A stretch of DNA of 64,000 nt from Helicobacter pylori. GTDB lineage: Bacteria > Campylobacterota > Campylobacteria > Campylobacterales > Helicobacteraceae. The position numbers and the translations under genes are program-made. Below are positions 28,824-37,906 of the stretch, piece by piece; the stretch's first letter is position 1; every line of letters begins with the position of its first letter. The notes below the pieces were generated by a model that was not told the origin of the DNA, ran no database searches, and saw only the letters and a list, made by a program, of their open reading frames with translations. The stretch spans positions 1,240,001 to 1,304,000 of the forward strand of contig NZ_LT635477.1 in the NCBI RefSeq assembly GCF_900120335.1, read 5' to 3'.

Positions 28824-28898
28824 TTTTTAAGCGGTTGGTGTAAAAACGCTATCAAAGGCTTTGATGCCTGAAACTTGACATTCCAAAACGCTTAAAAA
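28824..28898. repeat. Long-range inverted repeat
   Basis: Left arm 28824-28838 and right arm 28883-28898 pair over about 15 positions (TTTTTAAGCG against CGCTTAAAAA exactly, then a less perfect extension). The loop holds a smaller AGGC/GCCT hairpin. Could end transcripts on either strand, since both arms carry T/A runs. The rest of the gap to 29077 has no gene; a TATAAA at 29013-29018 is a likely promoter for the next gene. Confidence 0.5.
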
Positions 28899-29077
28899 AT
28901 GCTAAAAACCAATTATTTATTTTAATCCTTTAATTTGTGAATAAACAAAACACTTATTGAGATTTTTGTGGTATTTGGCTGATTTGTAACAACGCTTTTA
29001 ATAGGGTTGTGGTATAAATATTCTTATCAAGGTGTGCCAAACATGCTTTGAATCTCAATTTTATGAAAGGATTTGTT

Positions 29078-29472
29078 ATGAGTGGATTAAGAACATTTAG
29101 TTGTGTAGTGGTTTTATGCGGTGCAATGGTTAATACGGCTGTAGCTAGTCCTAAAATAGAGGCAAGGGGTGAATTAGGCAGATTTTTAGGAGGAGCTGTT
29201 GGGGGTGCAGTGGGTGGTGCAATGGGAGTAGCTGTCGGAGGTGCAGTAGGTGGAGCCGTTCTTGGTCCTGCTGGTAGCACTTGGGGTGGTCGCATTGGTG
29301 GAACTTTTGGTGGTGGGTAGGGAGAGAATTTGGTCGGGAAATAGGCGATAGGGTAGAAGATCTTATCCGTGATTTCATAGACAGAGAGCCGCAAACTAAA
29401 GAACCACAAGCCCCAAGAGAACCTATCCGTGATTTTTATGATTACGGCTATAGTTTTGGGCATGCTTGGTGA
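29078..29472 (+). pseudogene. Secreted glycine-zipper protein gene with a frameshift
   Basis: Starts at ATG 29078 (AAGGA seven bases upstream) with signal peptide MSGLRTFSCVVVLCGAMVNT and AVAS, then a run of GxxxG repeats (GGAVGGAVGG, GVAVGGAVGGAV), and stops at 29318-29320. The next frame continues from 29317 with a clearly coding tail (VGREFGREIGDRVEDLI... ending YDYGYSFGHAW) to TGA 29470-29472. One base lost at GGG 29315-29317 explains the break; whole length would be about 131 residues. Glycine zippers insert into or oligomerise in membranes. No programmed-slip heptamer was seen. A sequencing error is possible. Confidence 0.7.
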
Positions 29473-29508
29473 TCTTAAATGAGCCAAGGTGATGGGAAAG
29501 GAAATAAC

Positions 29509-30012
29509 ATGGATACTGCAAAAGAGAACTTGAATGGCTCAAAAGAGCGTTTGAATTATACTGAATACAGTGTGGCAGTGGTTTTAGTTATTATAATTTG
29601 TTACTCCATAATGTTTAGAACAGCTCTTTATCGCTCAGATGTTGGTGATCCGATTTTTGACCCTAAAGATAGTTACTATGTGTGGCTAACGACTCTAATA
29701 GCGGCTTTATTGTCTAACCTCTTGTTCAACCCAAAAGGCAGGTCGGTAGGTTATTTCATTATTGAAACTTGGCAAGGATTCCCCAAGTTTTTTAAAGCCA
29801 TTTTTAAGGCTAGGTTTTTTGGCGCGTTTTATGACGCTGTGTTAGGAGCAAGACTAAGGGATTTCTATATGGTGCTTTTAACGATACCTTTTGGTATCGC
29901 TATGCATGAAATTTCGGCGTATTGTGGGCATCCTAGCAACTTTCTTGTAGAGGGTTTGGTCATTGTAGGGTTTCAAGGTTTTCTTAAGCTTTGTGCTAAA
30001 TGGGGGTGGTGA
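29509..30012 (+). CDS. Hypothetical four-helix inner-membrane protein
   Basis: 167 residues from ATG 29509, which has an ideal AAAGGAAA site six bases upstream; the ATG at 29479 has none, so the shorter form is preferred. Four hydrophobic segments: about 19-40, 58-76, 118-140 and 145-160 of the 167-residue form. The short N-terminal part is hydrophilic (MDTAKENLNGSKERLNYTEY). No family recognised. It follows the glycine-zipper gene by 36 bases, in the same orientation, so the two are probably expressed together. Confidence 0.75.
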   Translation: MDTAKENLNGSKERLNYTEYSVAVVLVIIICYSIMFRTALYRSDVGDPIFDPKDSYYVWLTTLIAALLSNLLFNPKGRSVGYFIIETWQGFPKFFKAIFKARFFGAFYDAVLGARLRDFYMVLLTIPFGIAMHEISAYCGHPSNFLVEGLVIVGFQGFLKLCAKWGW

Positions 30013-30080
30013 TTTAACCCAAATAGCATTAAATGGAGGGAGACATAAAAACTTTAAAGCGCATTCTCATGGATTTGTGT

Positions 30081-30086
30081 TACAAT
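30081..30086 (+). promoter_or_regulatory. -10 element of the pnuT-thiN operon
   Basis: TACAAT in the extended context TGTGTTACAAT, about a dozen bases before the riboswitch begins. Confidence 0.6.
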
Positions 30087-30097
30087 AAGGAGCATTT

Positions 30098-30182
30098 AAG
30101 GGGTGCTTTTTAAAACGCTCAAGTTTTTAAAAGGCTGAGATCAAACCCGTAGAACTTGTCAAGGTAATTCTTGCGTAAGGAA
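30098..30182 (+). promoter_or_regulatory. TPP (thi-box) riboswitch
   Basis: Shows the thi-box landmarks in order: GGGGTGC at about 30100, GGCTGAGA at 30133-30140, ACCCGTAGAACTTG at 30145-30158, and GCGTAAGGAA at the 3' end. The last bases (AAGGAA, 30177-30182) are also the ribosome-binding site of the ATG at 30187, so TPP binding most likely hides the site and blocks translation; no terminator stem follows. Confidence 0.93.
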
Positions 30183-30186
30183 TAAC

Positions 30187-30849
30187 ATGTTAATAACCAC
30201 CCAATTATCCAAACGATTTTATGCCACGCTCATTCTCGCTTGCGTGTTTTTAACCATCACTAACATCCTTGTCAAAGGCTCGTTTATCAACCTACTAGCA
30301 GGGCTTAGCGGGGTTTTGTATGCGTTTTTTGCCGGAGAAAGGCAAACGATTTGCTTTATATTTGGTCTTGTTTATAATTTGAGTTACGCTTATGTCGCTT
30401 ATCAATGGAAATTAAACGCTGATGTGATTTTATGCCTTTTTTTGTATATGCCGGTAACGATTTATGGGCTATTCGCATGGAAAAAAACGGAGCAGCATGA
30501 GGGCGCTATCAAGGCTCAAAAACTTCCCAAAAATTGGCGTTTTGCGCTCGTTTTAGGCATAGGGGTTTTAACTTATGCGAGTGCTTTGTTTTTTAAAGAG
30601 ATTAAAACGAATTTTTTATGGGCAGAGAGTTTTAATTTCGTCATCTTTATCATCGCTTTTATTTTACAGGTTTTGCGCTATATAGAAAATTATGTGCTAG
30701 TAACTTTAGGGAATATCGTATCTATTATCGTGTGGTTTTGTATTTTTCAAATTTCTACAGAGAGTTTGGTGCAGCTCTTCACAACGATCCTATACCTTTT
30801 TATTGGCTTGTATTATTTTAACCGCTGGAACCAATCATGCAAGCAGTGA
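30187..30849 (+). CDS. pnuT: PnuC-family thiamine transporter (PnuT)
   Basis: 220 residues, about seven membrane helices, with PnuC features: FAGERQTICFIFGLVYNLSYAYVAY, YMPVTIYGLFAWKK, and LGNIVSIIVWFCIF. Family members carry nicotinamide riboside, riboflavin or thiamine by facilitated diffusion, the substrate being trapped by a kinase. The TPP riboswitch in front and the thiamine kinase gene behind (13-base overlap) point to thiamine. Databases often label it pnuC. Confidence 0.9.
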   Translation: MLITTQLSKRFYATLILACVFLTITNILVKGSFINLLAGLSGVLYAFFAGERQTICFIFGLVYNLSYAYVAYQWKLNADVILCLFLYMPVTIYGLFAWKKTEQHEGAIKAQKLPKNWRFALVLGIGVLTYASALFFKEIKTNFLWAESFNFVIFIIAFILQVLRYIENYVLVTLGNIVSIIVWFCIFQISTESLVQLFTTILYLFIGLYYFNRWNQSCKQ

Positions 30850-31451
30850 TTTTAGCGAATGGGGAATTTCCTAAATCCCAAAAATGCTTAGACATTTTAA
30901 AAAACGCTCCCTTTTTAATCGCATGCGATGGGGCTGTTATATCATTGCATGCGCTTCAATTCAAACCCAGCGTTGTTATAGGCGATTTGGATAGCATTGA
31001 TTCGCATTTGAAAGACTTGTATAACCCTATATGCGTGAGCGAACAAGACAGCAACGATTTGTCCAAAGCCTTTTTTTATGCCTTGAATAGGGGCTGTGAT
31101 GATTTTATTTTTTTAGGGTTGAATGGAAAGCGAGAAGATCATGCCCTAGCGAACACTTTTTTATTGTTGGAGTATTTTAAATTTTGCAAAAAAATCCAAG
31201 CCATAAGCGATTATGGTCTTTTTAGGGTACTAGAAACCCCTTTTACTTTGCCCAGTTTTAAGGGGGAGCAAATCTCGCTTTTTAGCTTGGATCTTAAAGC
31301 CCGATTCACTTCTAAAAACCTCAAATACCCCTTAAAAGACTTGCGTTTAAAAACGCTCTTTTCTGGCTCGCTCAATGAAGCCACTAATCATTGTTTTAGC
31401 CTTAGCTCTGAACCTAAATCGGTGGTGCTAGTGTATCAAAAATTCTCATGA
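30837..31451 (+). CDS. thiN: Thiamine pyrophosphokinase
   Basis: Makes TPP from thiamine and ATP, trapping imported thiamine. 204 residues. Motifs: CDGA 30-33, GDLDSI 49-54, DSNDLSKA 71-78 and NGKREDH 96-102 (nucleotide and metal binding), with a beta-rich C-terminal domain. Translationally coupled to the transporter by overlap. A dead partial copy lies inverted at 18104-18230. Confidence 0.95.
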   Translation: MQAVILANGEFPKSQKCLDILKNAPFLIACDGAVISLHALQFKPSVVIGDLDSIDSHLKDLYNPICVSEQDSNDLSKAFFYALNRGCDDFIFLGLNGKREDHALANTFLLLEYFKFCKKIQAISDYGLFRVLETPFTLPSFKGEQISLFSLDLKARFTSKNLKYPLKDLRLKTLFSGSLNEATNHCFSLSSEPKSVVLVYQKFS

Positions 31452-31532
31452 GCGGGTTTTATTCTTATAAGTCTTTAATGTCTGCATGTTGTGTCAAGTT
31501 AAGGAGCATTTGAGTTAGCAAGTATAGAAAGA

Positions 31533-31670
31533 TTGATTCAGTCTTGCTTTGTGTGGTAAAGGTGGTAGGTTTTAGTATGGAGATTAGTATGTCTTGTGTG
31601 GCCTTCACAAGGTAGGAGTTTGTGTTCATAATTTTTTTAACAAAACCACTACAAAGCGAGACTGAATCAA
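31533..31670. other. Structured element E2, closed by an end-to-end stem
   Basis: Left arm 31533-31557 pairs with right arm 31645-31670 (about 24 of 25 positions with one bulge and one mismatch). Inside lies the hairpin CTTGTG (31593) / CACAAG (31606) followed by GTAGGAGT, matching the inner part of E1. A TATAGA hexamer at 31523-31528 would start a plus-strand transcript right at the left arm. On the plus strand a 12-residue ORF begins ATGGAGATTAG and, like that of E1, ends in codons for Thr-Arg then TAG. Confidence 0.6.
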
Positions 31671-32056
31671 CCTCATCACCCTAATTTAGCATTAAAGGAA
31701 TAGCCAATATCTAGTGCGTCTAAAAATACGCTTGAATCCATCTGGCTCAATTTCCAGCAGTTGGATTTCTTAAAATCATCCAACCAATTAGAATCCTTAA
31801 CAAAGATGTAAAAACGCCACTCAATTAAAGGGTGAAATAGAAGCCAGCGCGAGTTTTGAGTTTATTTTGGTTTTTTAAAAAATGGGGTTTCAGTCACTTT
31901 ATTTTTATAGTTTTAAGTTTTATTTAATAGTAAAACTCATAAGGAAAGATATTTTAAAATAATTTCCCTTTGCAACCCCCCCTTAAACCCTTAAGAGCGC
32001 ATTGCAGAAATTGCCGCTTGATTAACGCCAAGCTCTTTTATATTTTTTGATTACAG

Positions 32057-32076
32057 AAAACGCTTTTTAGCGTTTT
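32057..32076. terminator. Bidirectional hairpin between the thiamine and ribosomal operons
   Basis: AAAACGCT and AGCGTTTT form an exact eight-pair stem around TTTT; A/T runs flank it on both sides, so it may end transcripts from either direction. Confidence 0.6.
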
Positions 32077-32162
32077 AATTTTATCACTAATACTCAATGG
32101 GAGCAAAGCCAAAGCTTTTAAGTGCTTCTTTTAAAAAGATAAAATCAAAGCGATATTACCAA

Positions 32163-32180
32163 CCAAGACTAAAATCTTGG
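32163..32180 (-). terminator. Hairpin directly after rplQ
   Basis: CCAAGA/TCTTGG with a six-base loop, about 20 bases past the rplQ stop. The minus-strand downstream side (TTGGTAATA) is only weakly T-rich. Confidence 0.4.
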
Positions 32181-32198
32181 CTAGCAACCCGTCAAATT

Positions 32199-32549
32199 TC
32201 ACACAAATTCAATGGTGGCCAGAGTGGAAGCGTCCCCTCTTCTAAAAGTGGTGCGTTGGATCCTAGTGTATCCGCCATTCCTTTGTGCGTATTTGGGCGC
32301 GATTTCAGTTACAAGCTTGTGGGTGGCTTCTTTGTTTTGCAAATATGCAAAAACATGGCGGTGCGCGTTAAAATCGCCCACACGAGCCGCTGTCGTTAAT
32401 TTCTCAATGTAACTGCGCAATTCCTTAGCTTTATAAATCCCTGTTTCAATTTTGTTATGCTCAATCAAAGCGATCGCTAAATTCTTTAATAACGCCTTTC
32501 TGTGCGAGCTGGTTCTCCCAAGCTTGCGGTATCCGTGTTTGTGTCTCAT
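32199..32549 (-). CDS. rplQ: 50S ribosomal protein L17
   Basis: 116 residues starting [24 protein letters not shown], the classic L17 N-terminus. Last gene of the ribosomal cluster; its ATG overlaps the rpoA TGA by one base. Confidence 0.98.
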   Translation of the reverse strand: MRHKHGYRKLGRTSSHRKALLKNLAIALIEHNKIETGIYKAKELRSYIEKLTTAARVGDFNAHRHVFAYLQNKEATHKLVTEIAPKYAQRNGGYTRIQRTTFRRGDASTLATIEFV

Positions 32550-33583
32550 CAGTCGTTACCTCCTTTATCTTCTAATTTTTCTAATCTTTTCTTTAAACTC
32601 TCTCTTTGTTCATGGCTTAATTCTGTGCCTACCGGATAGCCCAAATCATTCAATTTTTCAGCGATTTCATCATAGGATTTTTTACCCATGTTCCTCACGC
32701 CCTTAAGCTCTTCTTCGCTCATCAACACGAGTTCGCCCACATACTTGATGCCGACTTTATCCAAGCAATTAAAACACCTAGCGCTCAAATTCATGCTTTC
32801 AATCTTAGTGCTCAAATCTTTAGCGTCATCTCTTTGGGCGTAATCGCCTGAATACTCCGTGTTAGCAATGGGTCTTTCGCCAAAAACGCCCAGTTGCTTG
32901 CTCATCACTTTCACCGCTGATAAAAACGCTTTATAAGGGTCAATCTGCCCGTCCGTTTCAATATCAAAAATGATTTTTTCATAGTTAGGATCGCCCTCAA
33001 CCAAAACATTTTCAATCTCATAAACGACATTTTTAATCGGCGTGAAAGAGCCGTCTAGCGGCATGTAACCTTCAGGCATCAATTCCCTTGTGTTTTCGCT
33101 TGGGACATACCCCATTCCCTTATAAATGATGAGCGAAAAATTCAATTGAGCGTCTTCGTTGATCGTGGCTAGGGGCATTTCAGGATTGACGATTTCTATC
33201 TGCTCAGAATTCAAATCCCTAGCCCTAAGCTCCATAGGCCCTTTAAAAGAATAATCCACCACAACCGATTGGTTTTCTAAAGAACTATCCTGCCCCACTA
33301 ACGCCTTGGCTATGAAACGGATATTCTTTAAATTCATGATAAAAAGCGACACGTCTTCAGTAACCCCTCTTAAAGAGTCAAACTCATGATGGACGCCTTC
33401 AATCTTTAAACCTACAGGAGCATACCCCACAGAGCTTAAAAGCAAGAGCCTTCTAATAGGGTGAGCGAGCGTAACAGCGTAACCAAACTCAAATGGAGCC
33501 AGAGAAATCTTAACCCGATTGCCCTCTTTCTCTAGCACCTTAATTTCTGATGGGATCAAAGGTGCTGTTTTGATAACTTTCAT
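32549..33583 (-). CDS. rpoA: RNA polymerase alpha subunit
   Basis: 344 residues. The N-terminal domain (about 1-230) that dimerises and nucleates core enzyme contains [23 protein letters not shown]; the C-terminal domain has [21 protein letters not shown], the helix-hairpin-helix that contacts UP elements and regulators. Note HPIRR where many bacteria have N-T-LRR-type sequence. Lies between rpsD and rplQ as in the alpha operon. Confidence 0.98.
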   Translation of the reverse strand: MKVIKTAPLIPSEIKVLEKEGNRVKISLAPFEFGYAVTLAHPIRRLLLLSSVGYAPVGLKIEGVHHEFDSLRGVTEDVSLFIMNLKNIRFIAKALVGQDSSLENQSVVVDYSFKGPMELRARDLNSEQIEIVNPEMPLATINEDAQLNFSLIIYKGMGYVPSENTRELMPEGYMPLDGSFTPIKNVVYEIENVLVEGDPNYEKIIFDIETDGQIDPYKAFLSAVKVMSKQLGVFGERPIANTEYSGDYAQRDDAKDLSTKIESMNLSARCFNCLDKVGIKYVGELVLMSEEELKGVRNMGKKSYDEIAEKLNDLGYPVGTELSHEQRESLKKRLEKLEDKGGND

Positions 33584-33594
33584 GCTCTAACCCC

Positions 33595-34221
33595 TTACTT
33601 AGAATACAATTCTACAATGAGTCTTTCTTCAATAGGGACAACCACTTCTTCTCTTTCAGGGTAGCGGGTGAAGATGCCGTATTTTTTATCTTTTTCCACA
33701 TCAATCCATGGCACAATCCCTGTTTGAGTCGTCAATTCCATCGCGCGCACCACTTGAGGGTTGCTCTTGGTTTTTTCTTTGATCTCAATTTTTTGCCCTG
33801 AACGCACGAAATAAGAGGGAATATCCAAACGCTTGCCATCCACGAGCACATGCCCATGCGTTACCAATTGCCTAGCGGAGCTTCTAGTGGTCGCAAAGCC
33901 CATGCGATAGACGACATTGTCCAATCTTCTTTCAATCAAGCGGATAAGGTTTTCACCCGTATTGCCGTCCAAGCGATTGGCTTCCACAAAAATACTCCTG
34001 AATTGCTTTTCAGAAATGCCATACATCATTTTGGCTTTTTGCTTTTCTTTCAACTGCAACCCGTAATCAGAAGTCTTAGCGCGCCTTTGCCCATGCTGGC
34101 CTGGCCCATAAGCCCTTTTATCTAGCGCGCTCTTCCCGCTCAATCGCCTTTCACCTTTTAAAGCTAAAGAAACCCCAAAACGCCTTTCTAGTCTCTCTAC
34201 TGCACCTCTATACCTTGCCAT
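33595..34221 (-). CDS. rpsD: 30S ribosomal protein S4
   Basis: 208 residues, with the S4 RNA-binding domain ([28 protein letters not shown]). In many bacteria S4 represses the alpha operon by binding its leader; not testable here. It lies 11 bases before rpoA. Confidence 0.98.
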   Translation of the reverse strand: MARYRGAVERLERRFGVSLALKGERRLSGKSALDKRAYGPGQHGQRRAKTSDYGLQLKEKQKAKMMYGISEKQFRSIFVEANRLDGNTGENLIRLIERRLDNVVYRMGFATTRSSARQLVTHGHVLVDGKRLDIPSYFVRSGQKIEIKEKTKSNPQVVRAMELTTQTGIVPWIDVEKDKKYGIFTRYPEREEVVVPIEERLIVELYSK

Positions 34222-34230
34222 AAAGCCTCC

Positions 34231-34626
34231 TTACACTCTTCTTCTTTTAGGGGGTCTGCAACCATTATGAGGGAGCGGGGTGATGTCTTTAATCCAAAGC
34301 ACTTTAACGCCCTCTGTCGCGCCCACGCTCTTAATAGCGGTTTCACGCCCACTACCTGGCCCTTGAACCTTAATGCCCACTTCTTTAACGCCATGTTCTT
34401 TAGCCTTGCTTAGAGCGCTTTCTACAGCTTGTTGGGCCGCATAAGGGGTGGATTTTTTAGAGCCTTTAAACCCTAAACCGCCCGCCGTGCTCCAGCAAAT
34501 CACATTACCCATTTCATCAGTGATAGTGATGTTGGTGTTGTTAAAGGTCGCTGAAATATAAACAACCCCTCTAGCAATATTCTTTTTGACTACTTTCTTT
34601 TTAGCCACTACATTTCTCTTAGCCAT
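34231..34626 (-). CDS. rpsK: 30S ribosomal protein S11
   Basis: 131 residues; [20 protein letters not shown] and the C-terminal [13 protein letters not shown] are diagnostic. Nine bases before rpsD. Confidence 0.98.
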   Translation of the reverse strand: MAKRNVVAKKKVVKKNIARGVVYISATFNNTNITITDEMGNVICWSTAGGLGFKGSKKSTPYAAQQAVESALSKAKEHGVKEVGIKVQGPGSGRETAIKSVGATEGVKVLWIKDITPLPHNGCRPPKRRRV

Positions 34627-34648
34627 TAAATCATCATCTCCTTATCCG

Positions 34649-35011
34649 CTACTTGCTACCCACGGTTTTTTTCTTACCCTTACGAGTCCTAGCGTTATTT
34701 TTAGTGGTTTGGCCTCTCACAGGAAGACCCTTACGATGCCTGATCCCACGATAATTCCCTAAGTCCATTAAGGATTTAATATCCATTTGAACTTTTTTAC
34801 GCAAATCGCCCTCTACTAAGTAGCTTTGCTGGATTTTTTTAGCGATACTAGACACTTCATCTTCGCTCAATTCATGCACGCGTTTGTCAAAAGAAATGCC
34901 CACCGCTTCTAAAATCTCTCTAGAACTCTTAAGCCCAATCCCATAAATATAGGTAAGGGCATACTCTACTCTCTTCTTTTTTGGTAAATCCACACCAGCA
35001 ATCCTTGCCAT
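34649..35011 (-). CDS. rpsM: 30S ribosomal protein S13
   Basis: 120 residues, start [19 protein letters not shown] and the C-terminal [22 protein letters not shown] tail that reaches into the subunit head. Confidence 0.98.
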   Translation of the reverse strand: MARIAGVDLPKKKRVEYALTYIYGIGLKSSREILEAVGISFDKRVHELSEDEVSSIAKKIQQSYLVEGDLRKKVQMDIKSLMDLGNYRGIRHRKGLPVRGQTTKNNARTRKGKKKTVGSK

Positions 35012-35014
35012 GCT

Positions 35015-35128
35015 TTATCCTTGTCTTTGTTTGTGTTTAGGGGTAGCACAGATCACTCTAATAACGCCCCTTCTTTTAATGATTTTGCACTTATCGCACA
35101 TCTTTTTCACTGATGGCCTGACTTTCAT
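35015..35128 (-). CDS. rpmJ: 50S ribosomal protein L36
   Basis: 37 residues, [16 protein letters not shown]... ending KHKQRQG. Zinc ligands CxxC plus Cys and His are kept, so this is the zinc-binding form. AGGAG lies seven bases before the ATG, and the stop is three bases before rpsM. Short, but unmistakable. Confidence 0.97.
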
Positions 35129-35206
35129 GATTTTTCTCCTTTGAAAAAATTAGGCACTACTAAAAACTTTTATACTAACATATTTTCATTGAAATAACCC
35201 TTAAAT

Positions 35207-35425
35207 TCATTTATATCTAAAAGTTATCCGCCCCTTGTCTAAACTATAGGGCGTAAGCTCTAGCTTGACCCTATCGCCTAAAGCAATCCTAATGTAGTGC
35301 ATGCGCATCTTTCCAGAAATACGGCACAACACCACATGTTTGTTGTCTAACTCCACCTTAAAAGTGGCGTTAGGCAACGCCTCAATCACTTTCCCATCCA
35401 CTTCTATAACATCATCTCTTGCCAT
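35207..35425 (-). CDS. infA: Translation initiation factor IF-1
   Basis: 72 residues, an S1-like OB fold ([35 protein letters not shown]). Its ATG overlaps the map TAA by one base (TAATG). A 78-base gap separates it from rpmJ. Confidence 0.98.
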   Translation of the reverse strand: MARDDVIEVDGKVIEALPNATFKVELDNKHVVLCRISGKMRMHYIRIALGDRVKLELTPYSLDKGRITFRYK

Positions 35426-36186
35426 TAACGCTCCGTAAGAATCACTGCTTTATTGCCAACTATGGCGATAGTATGCTCATGGTGGCTTGTGTTAAGCCCA
35501 TCCACTGAAACCACGCTCCACTTATCCGCTAGTATTTTAGGCTCGCCTTGTTTTTGACACACCATAGGCTCTAAACAAAATACCATGCCCTCTTTGATTT
35601 TAGGGCCGCTATTAGGTTTGACGCCTTTTTCTAGGTAGTTGGGGATTTCTGGCTCTTCATGGGGTTTTTTACCAATGCCATGCCCGCAAAACCCCTTCAA
35701 AGGCACAAAGCCTCTTTCTACAATAGCACTCTCTAAAATCTGACTCAACTCTTTAAAATGCATGCCCACTCTAATTGAGCTAATGGCATGCATCAAGCTC
35801 TCTTGAGAGCAAGCGAGCAATTTTTCATCTTGAGGGCTTATCGCACCTATGGGAAGCGTGAGGGCTGAATCGCCATAATAGCCATCCACCTCCACCCCCA
35901 AATCCAAGCCTATAATATCCCCTTCTTGTAAAACATAATCCGTAGGAATGCCATGAATGACCACCTCATTTAAGGACATGCACACAGAGTTAGGGAAACC
36001 ATAAAGCCCCTTAAAAGCAGGCCTAGCATGAGAGGATTTGATAAAATCTTCAGCCATTTTATCCAGCTCTAAAAGTGAAACCCCAGGCCTTACTTCTCGC
36101 TCTAAAAGGGCTAACGCTTGAGCGGTCAATTCCCCGGCTTTTCTTAGAGCTTTGATTTCTTTTGGGCTTTTGATAGAAATTGCCAT
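35425..36186 (-). CDS. map: Methionine aminopeptidase, type I
   Basis: 253 residues, removes N-terminal Met. Metal ligands are visible: [16 protein letters not shown] (two Asp), [12 protein letters not shown] (His), EPMV (Glu), and SHHEHTIAI near the C-terminus. TAATG coupling to secY upstream. Confidence 0.97.
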   Translation of the reverse strand: MAISIKSPKEIKALRKAGELTAQALALLEREVRPGVSLLELDKMAEDFIKSSHARPAFKGLYGFPNSVCMSLNEVVIHGIPTDYVLQEGDIIGLDLGVEVDGYYGDSALTLPIGAISPQDEKLLACSQESLMHAISSIRVGMHFKELSQILESAIVERGFVPLKGFCGHGIGKKPHEEPEIPNYLEKGVKPNSGPKIKEGMVFCLEPMVCQKQGEPKILADKWSVVSVDGLNTSHHEHTIAIVGNKAVILTER

Positions 36187-37448
36187 TAAAAGCCTACCGC
36201 GCTTAAAGTTTTATACTTGCTCATATAAATTTGCGCTTCAATCTTTTTCATGGTATCAATAGCGACTTGAACCACAATCAGCACCGCCGTGCCTCCAAAG
36301 TAAAAAGGCACGCCCATAGCCTTAACCAAAATCCAAGGCACAGTAGAAATGAGCGCCAAGTACAACGAACCCCACAAAGTGAGTTTGCTCGCTACAGCGT
36401 TCAAAAACGATGAAGTCCCCTCTCCAGGCCTAAGCCCTGGAATATACCCGCCATTACGCCTCAAATTATCCGCAATATCCTTAGAATTGAACACGATAGA
36501 AGAATAAAAGTAAGCAAAAAAGATGATGAGCAAGAACATCAAAATATTATACGCATACCCTTGCGGGCTTAAAAAATCCGCAATCGCTTGCAAGGTTTTG
36601 TTGCTTGTGGCTTGCTGTAAAATCGTAGAAGGGAACACGAGCAAAGCTGAAGCGAAAATAGGGGGGATCACCCCGCTTAAATTCAACTTAATGGGAATGT
36701 AATTCATGATGCGCTTGTTTTGGTTTTGCATCACCACTTTACGCGCATAAGAAATAGGGATCCTGCGCTCGGCTAATTCCACATAGATGATCGCAAAAAT
36801 AGTCGCTAAAACAATCAGCACAATACCAATGAGCATTAAGATATTGATCACGCCCGTATTGACCAGATTGAATGTGCCTGAAATGGCTGATGGGATCCCT
36901 GAAACAATCCCAGCAAAAATAATAAGGCTGATCCCATTCCCCACGCCCCTTTGCGTGATTTGCTCCCCTATCCACATGAGCAGCATTGTCCCTGTAAGCA
37001 TAGAAAACGCTGAAACGATCATAAAGACTTGCATATCAATCATGATCGCCCCATTGGCTCCTCCGCTAATGCTCCTTAAGCCCACTGAAACGCTCACCGC
37101 TTGGATTAGGGTGATTAAAATGGTCAAATAGCGCACGATTTGCATGTATTTTTGCATGCCGTCTCGCTCTTTTTTCATTTTAGCCAGGTTAGGGAAAGTC
37201 GCGCTCAAAAGCTCCATGATGATTGAAGAAGTGATATAGGGCATGATACCCAAAGAGATGATGCTCAAGCGAGAAACCGCATTCCCGCTAAACATGTTAA
37301 ACAACCCCAAAGCGTTGTTGGAATTGCTGTCAAAAAAAGCCTTGATCGCTGCTAAATCTACGCCGGGAATGGGGATATAAGCTAAGACTCTGTAGAGAAA
37401 TAAAAAACCTAAAGTGATGAGTATCTTGCTAGCAATGGCTTTATTCAT
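36186..37448 (-). CDS. secY: Protein translocase subunit SecY
   Basis: 420 residues, ten transmembrane helices, forms the SecYEG channel. Signature PGVDLAAI near the start and GIMPYITSSIIMELL in helix 2; NLRRNGGYIPGLRPG loop near residue 335. Sits in the spc part of the cluster after rplO. Confidence 0.98.
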   Translation of the reverse strand: MNKAIASKILITLGFLFLYRVLAYIPIPGVDLAAIKAFFDSNSNNALGLFNMFSGNAVSRLSIISLGIMPYITSSIIMELLSATFPNLAKMKKERDGMQKYMQIVRYLTILITLIQAVSVSVGLRSISGGANGAIMIDMQVFMIVSAFSMLTGTMLLMWIGEQITQRGVGNGISLIIFAGIVSGIPSAISGTFNLVNTGVINILMLIGIVLIVLATIFAIIYVELAERRIPISYARKVVMQNQNKRIMNYIPIKLNLSGVIPPIFASALLVFPSTILQQATSNKTLQAIADFLSPQGYAYNILMFLLIIFFAYFYSSIVFNSKDIADNLRRNGGYIPGLRPGEGTSSFLNAVASKLTLWGSLYLALISTVPWILVKAMGVPFYFGGTAVLIVVQVAIDTMKKIEAQIYMSKYKTLSAVGF

Positions 37449-37487
37449 AACTTATTCCTCTTAAATCAAGCTGACACAACAGAGGCA

Positions 37488-37889
37488 TTATTTCTGCCCG
37501 CTTGTTTTGATTCTTTCATCTTTAATTTTAGAAGCCAAGTTTTTAGCGTCTTTACCAATCAATTTCACGCCTTCAATATAAAGAGGGAAATGGTGCAAAG
37601 CGCGCAAGCTTGAAAAAGTGATTTCTTCTAAATTTTTAATCGCTTCATTCTTTTCCACATTGATAGAATAGATATGAGAGTCTTTAGTCCTAAAACCTAT
37701 TTTAGGCAAACGGCGTTGTAAGGGTTGTTGCCCTCCTTCAAAGCCTCTTTTAGCCTTATAGCCTGTCCTTGCGGTTTGACCTTTACCGCCTCTTGTAGCG
37801 GTTTTTCCCATGCCGCTTCCTTGACCACGGCCCACTCGTTTGATTTTCTTAACGCTACCTTTAGCCGGTTTTAAATTTTCTAATCCCAT
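37488..37889 (-). CDS. rplO: 50S ribosomal protein L15
   Basis: 133 residues; Gly/Lys/Arg-rich N-terminus with [19 protein letters not shown] and [15 protein letters not shown] typical of L15. No rpmD (L30) gene lies between it and rpsE. Confidence 0.97.
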   Translation of the reverse strand: MGLENLKPAKGSVKKIKRVGRGQGSGMGKTATRGGKGQTARTGYKAKRGFEGGQQPLQRRLPKIGFRTKDSHIYSINVEKNEAIKNLEEITFSSLRALHHFPLYIEGVKLIGKDAKNLASKIKDERIKTSGQK

Positions 37890-37906
37890 TACAATATCCT
37901 TTTTAA

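Larger units (their letters stand above)
31671..32198. other. Intergenic region between E2 and rplQ
   Basis: No coding region recognised. The long open frame from 32097 on the plus strand is the antisense of rplQ and is not a gene. Besides E2 upstream, only the two hairpins given separately were seen. The operons on the two sides converge here. Confidence 0.6.

Noticed and set aside
29315-29320. Programmed -1 frameshift in the zipper gene
   Set aside because: No canonical X XXY YYZ slip site and no downstream structure evident; a simple base loss is more likely, though not proven.
28954-29487. 177-residue minus-strand frame rich in Pro/Thr
   Set aside because: It is the complement of the GxxxG repeat of the plus-strand zipper gene; Pro/Ala/Thr repeats arise from Gly codons read backwards.
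31533-31670. E2 as an aapA/isoA toxin-antitoxin locus
   Set aside because: No ~30-residue AapA-like peptide was found in any frame inside the element; only the end-to-end pairing is similar.
32097-32399. 100-residue plus-strand frame near rplQ
   Set aside because: Mostly antisense to rplQ, no ribosome-binding site.
32452-32706. Plus-strand frame opposite rplQ/rpoA
   Set aside because: Antisense to essential genes; no coding features.
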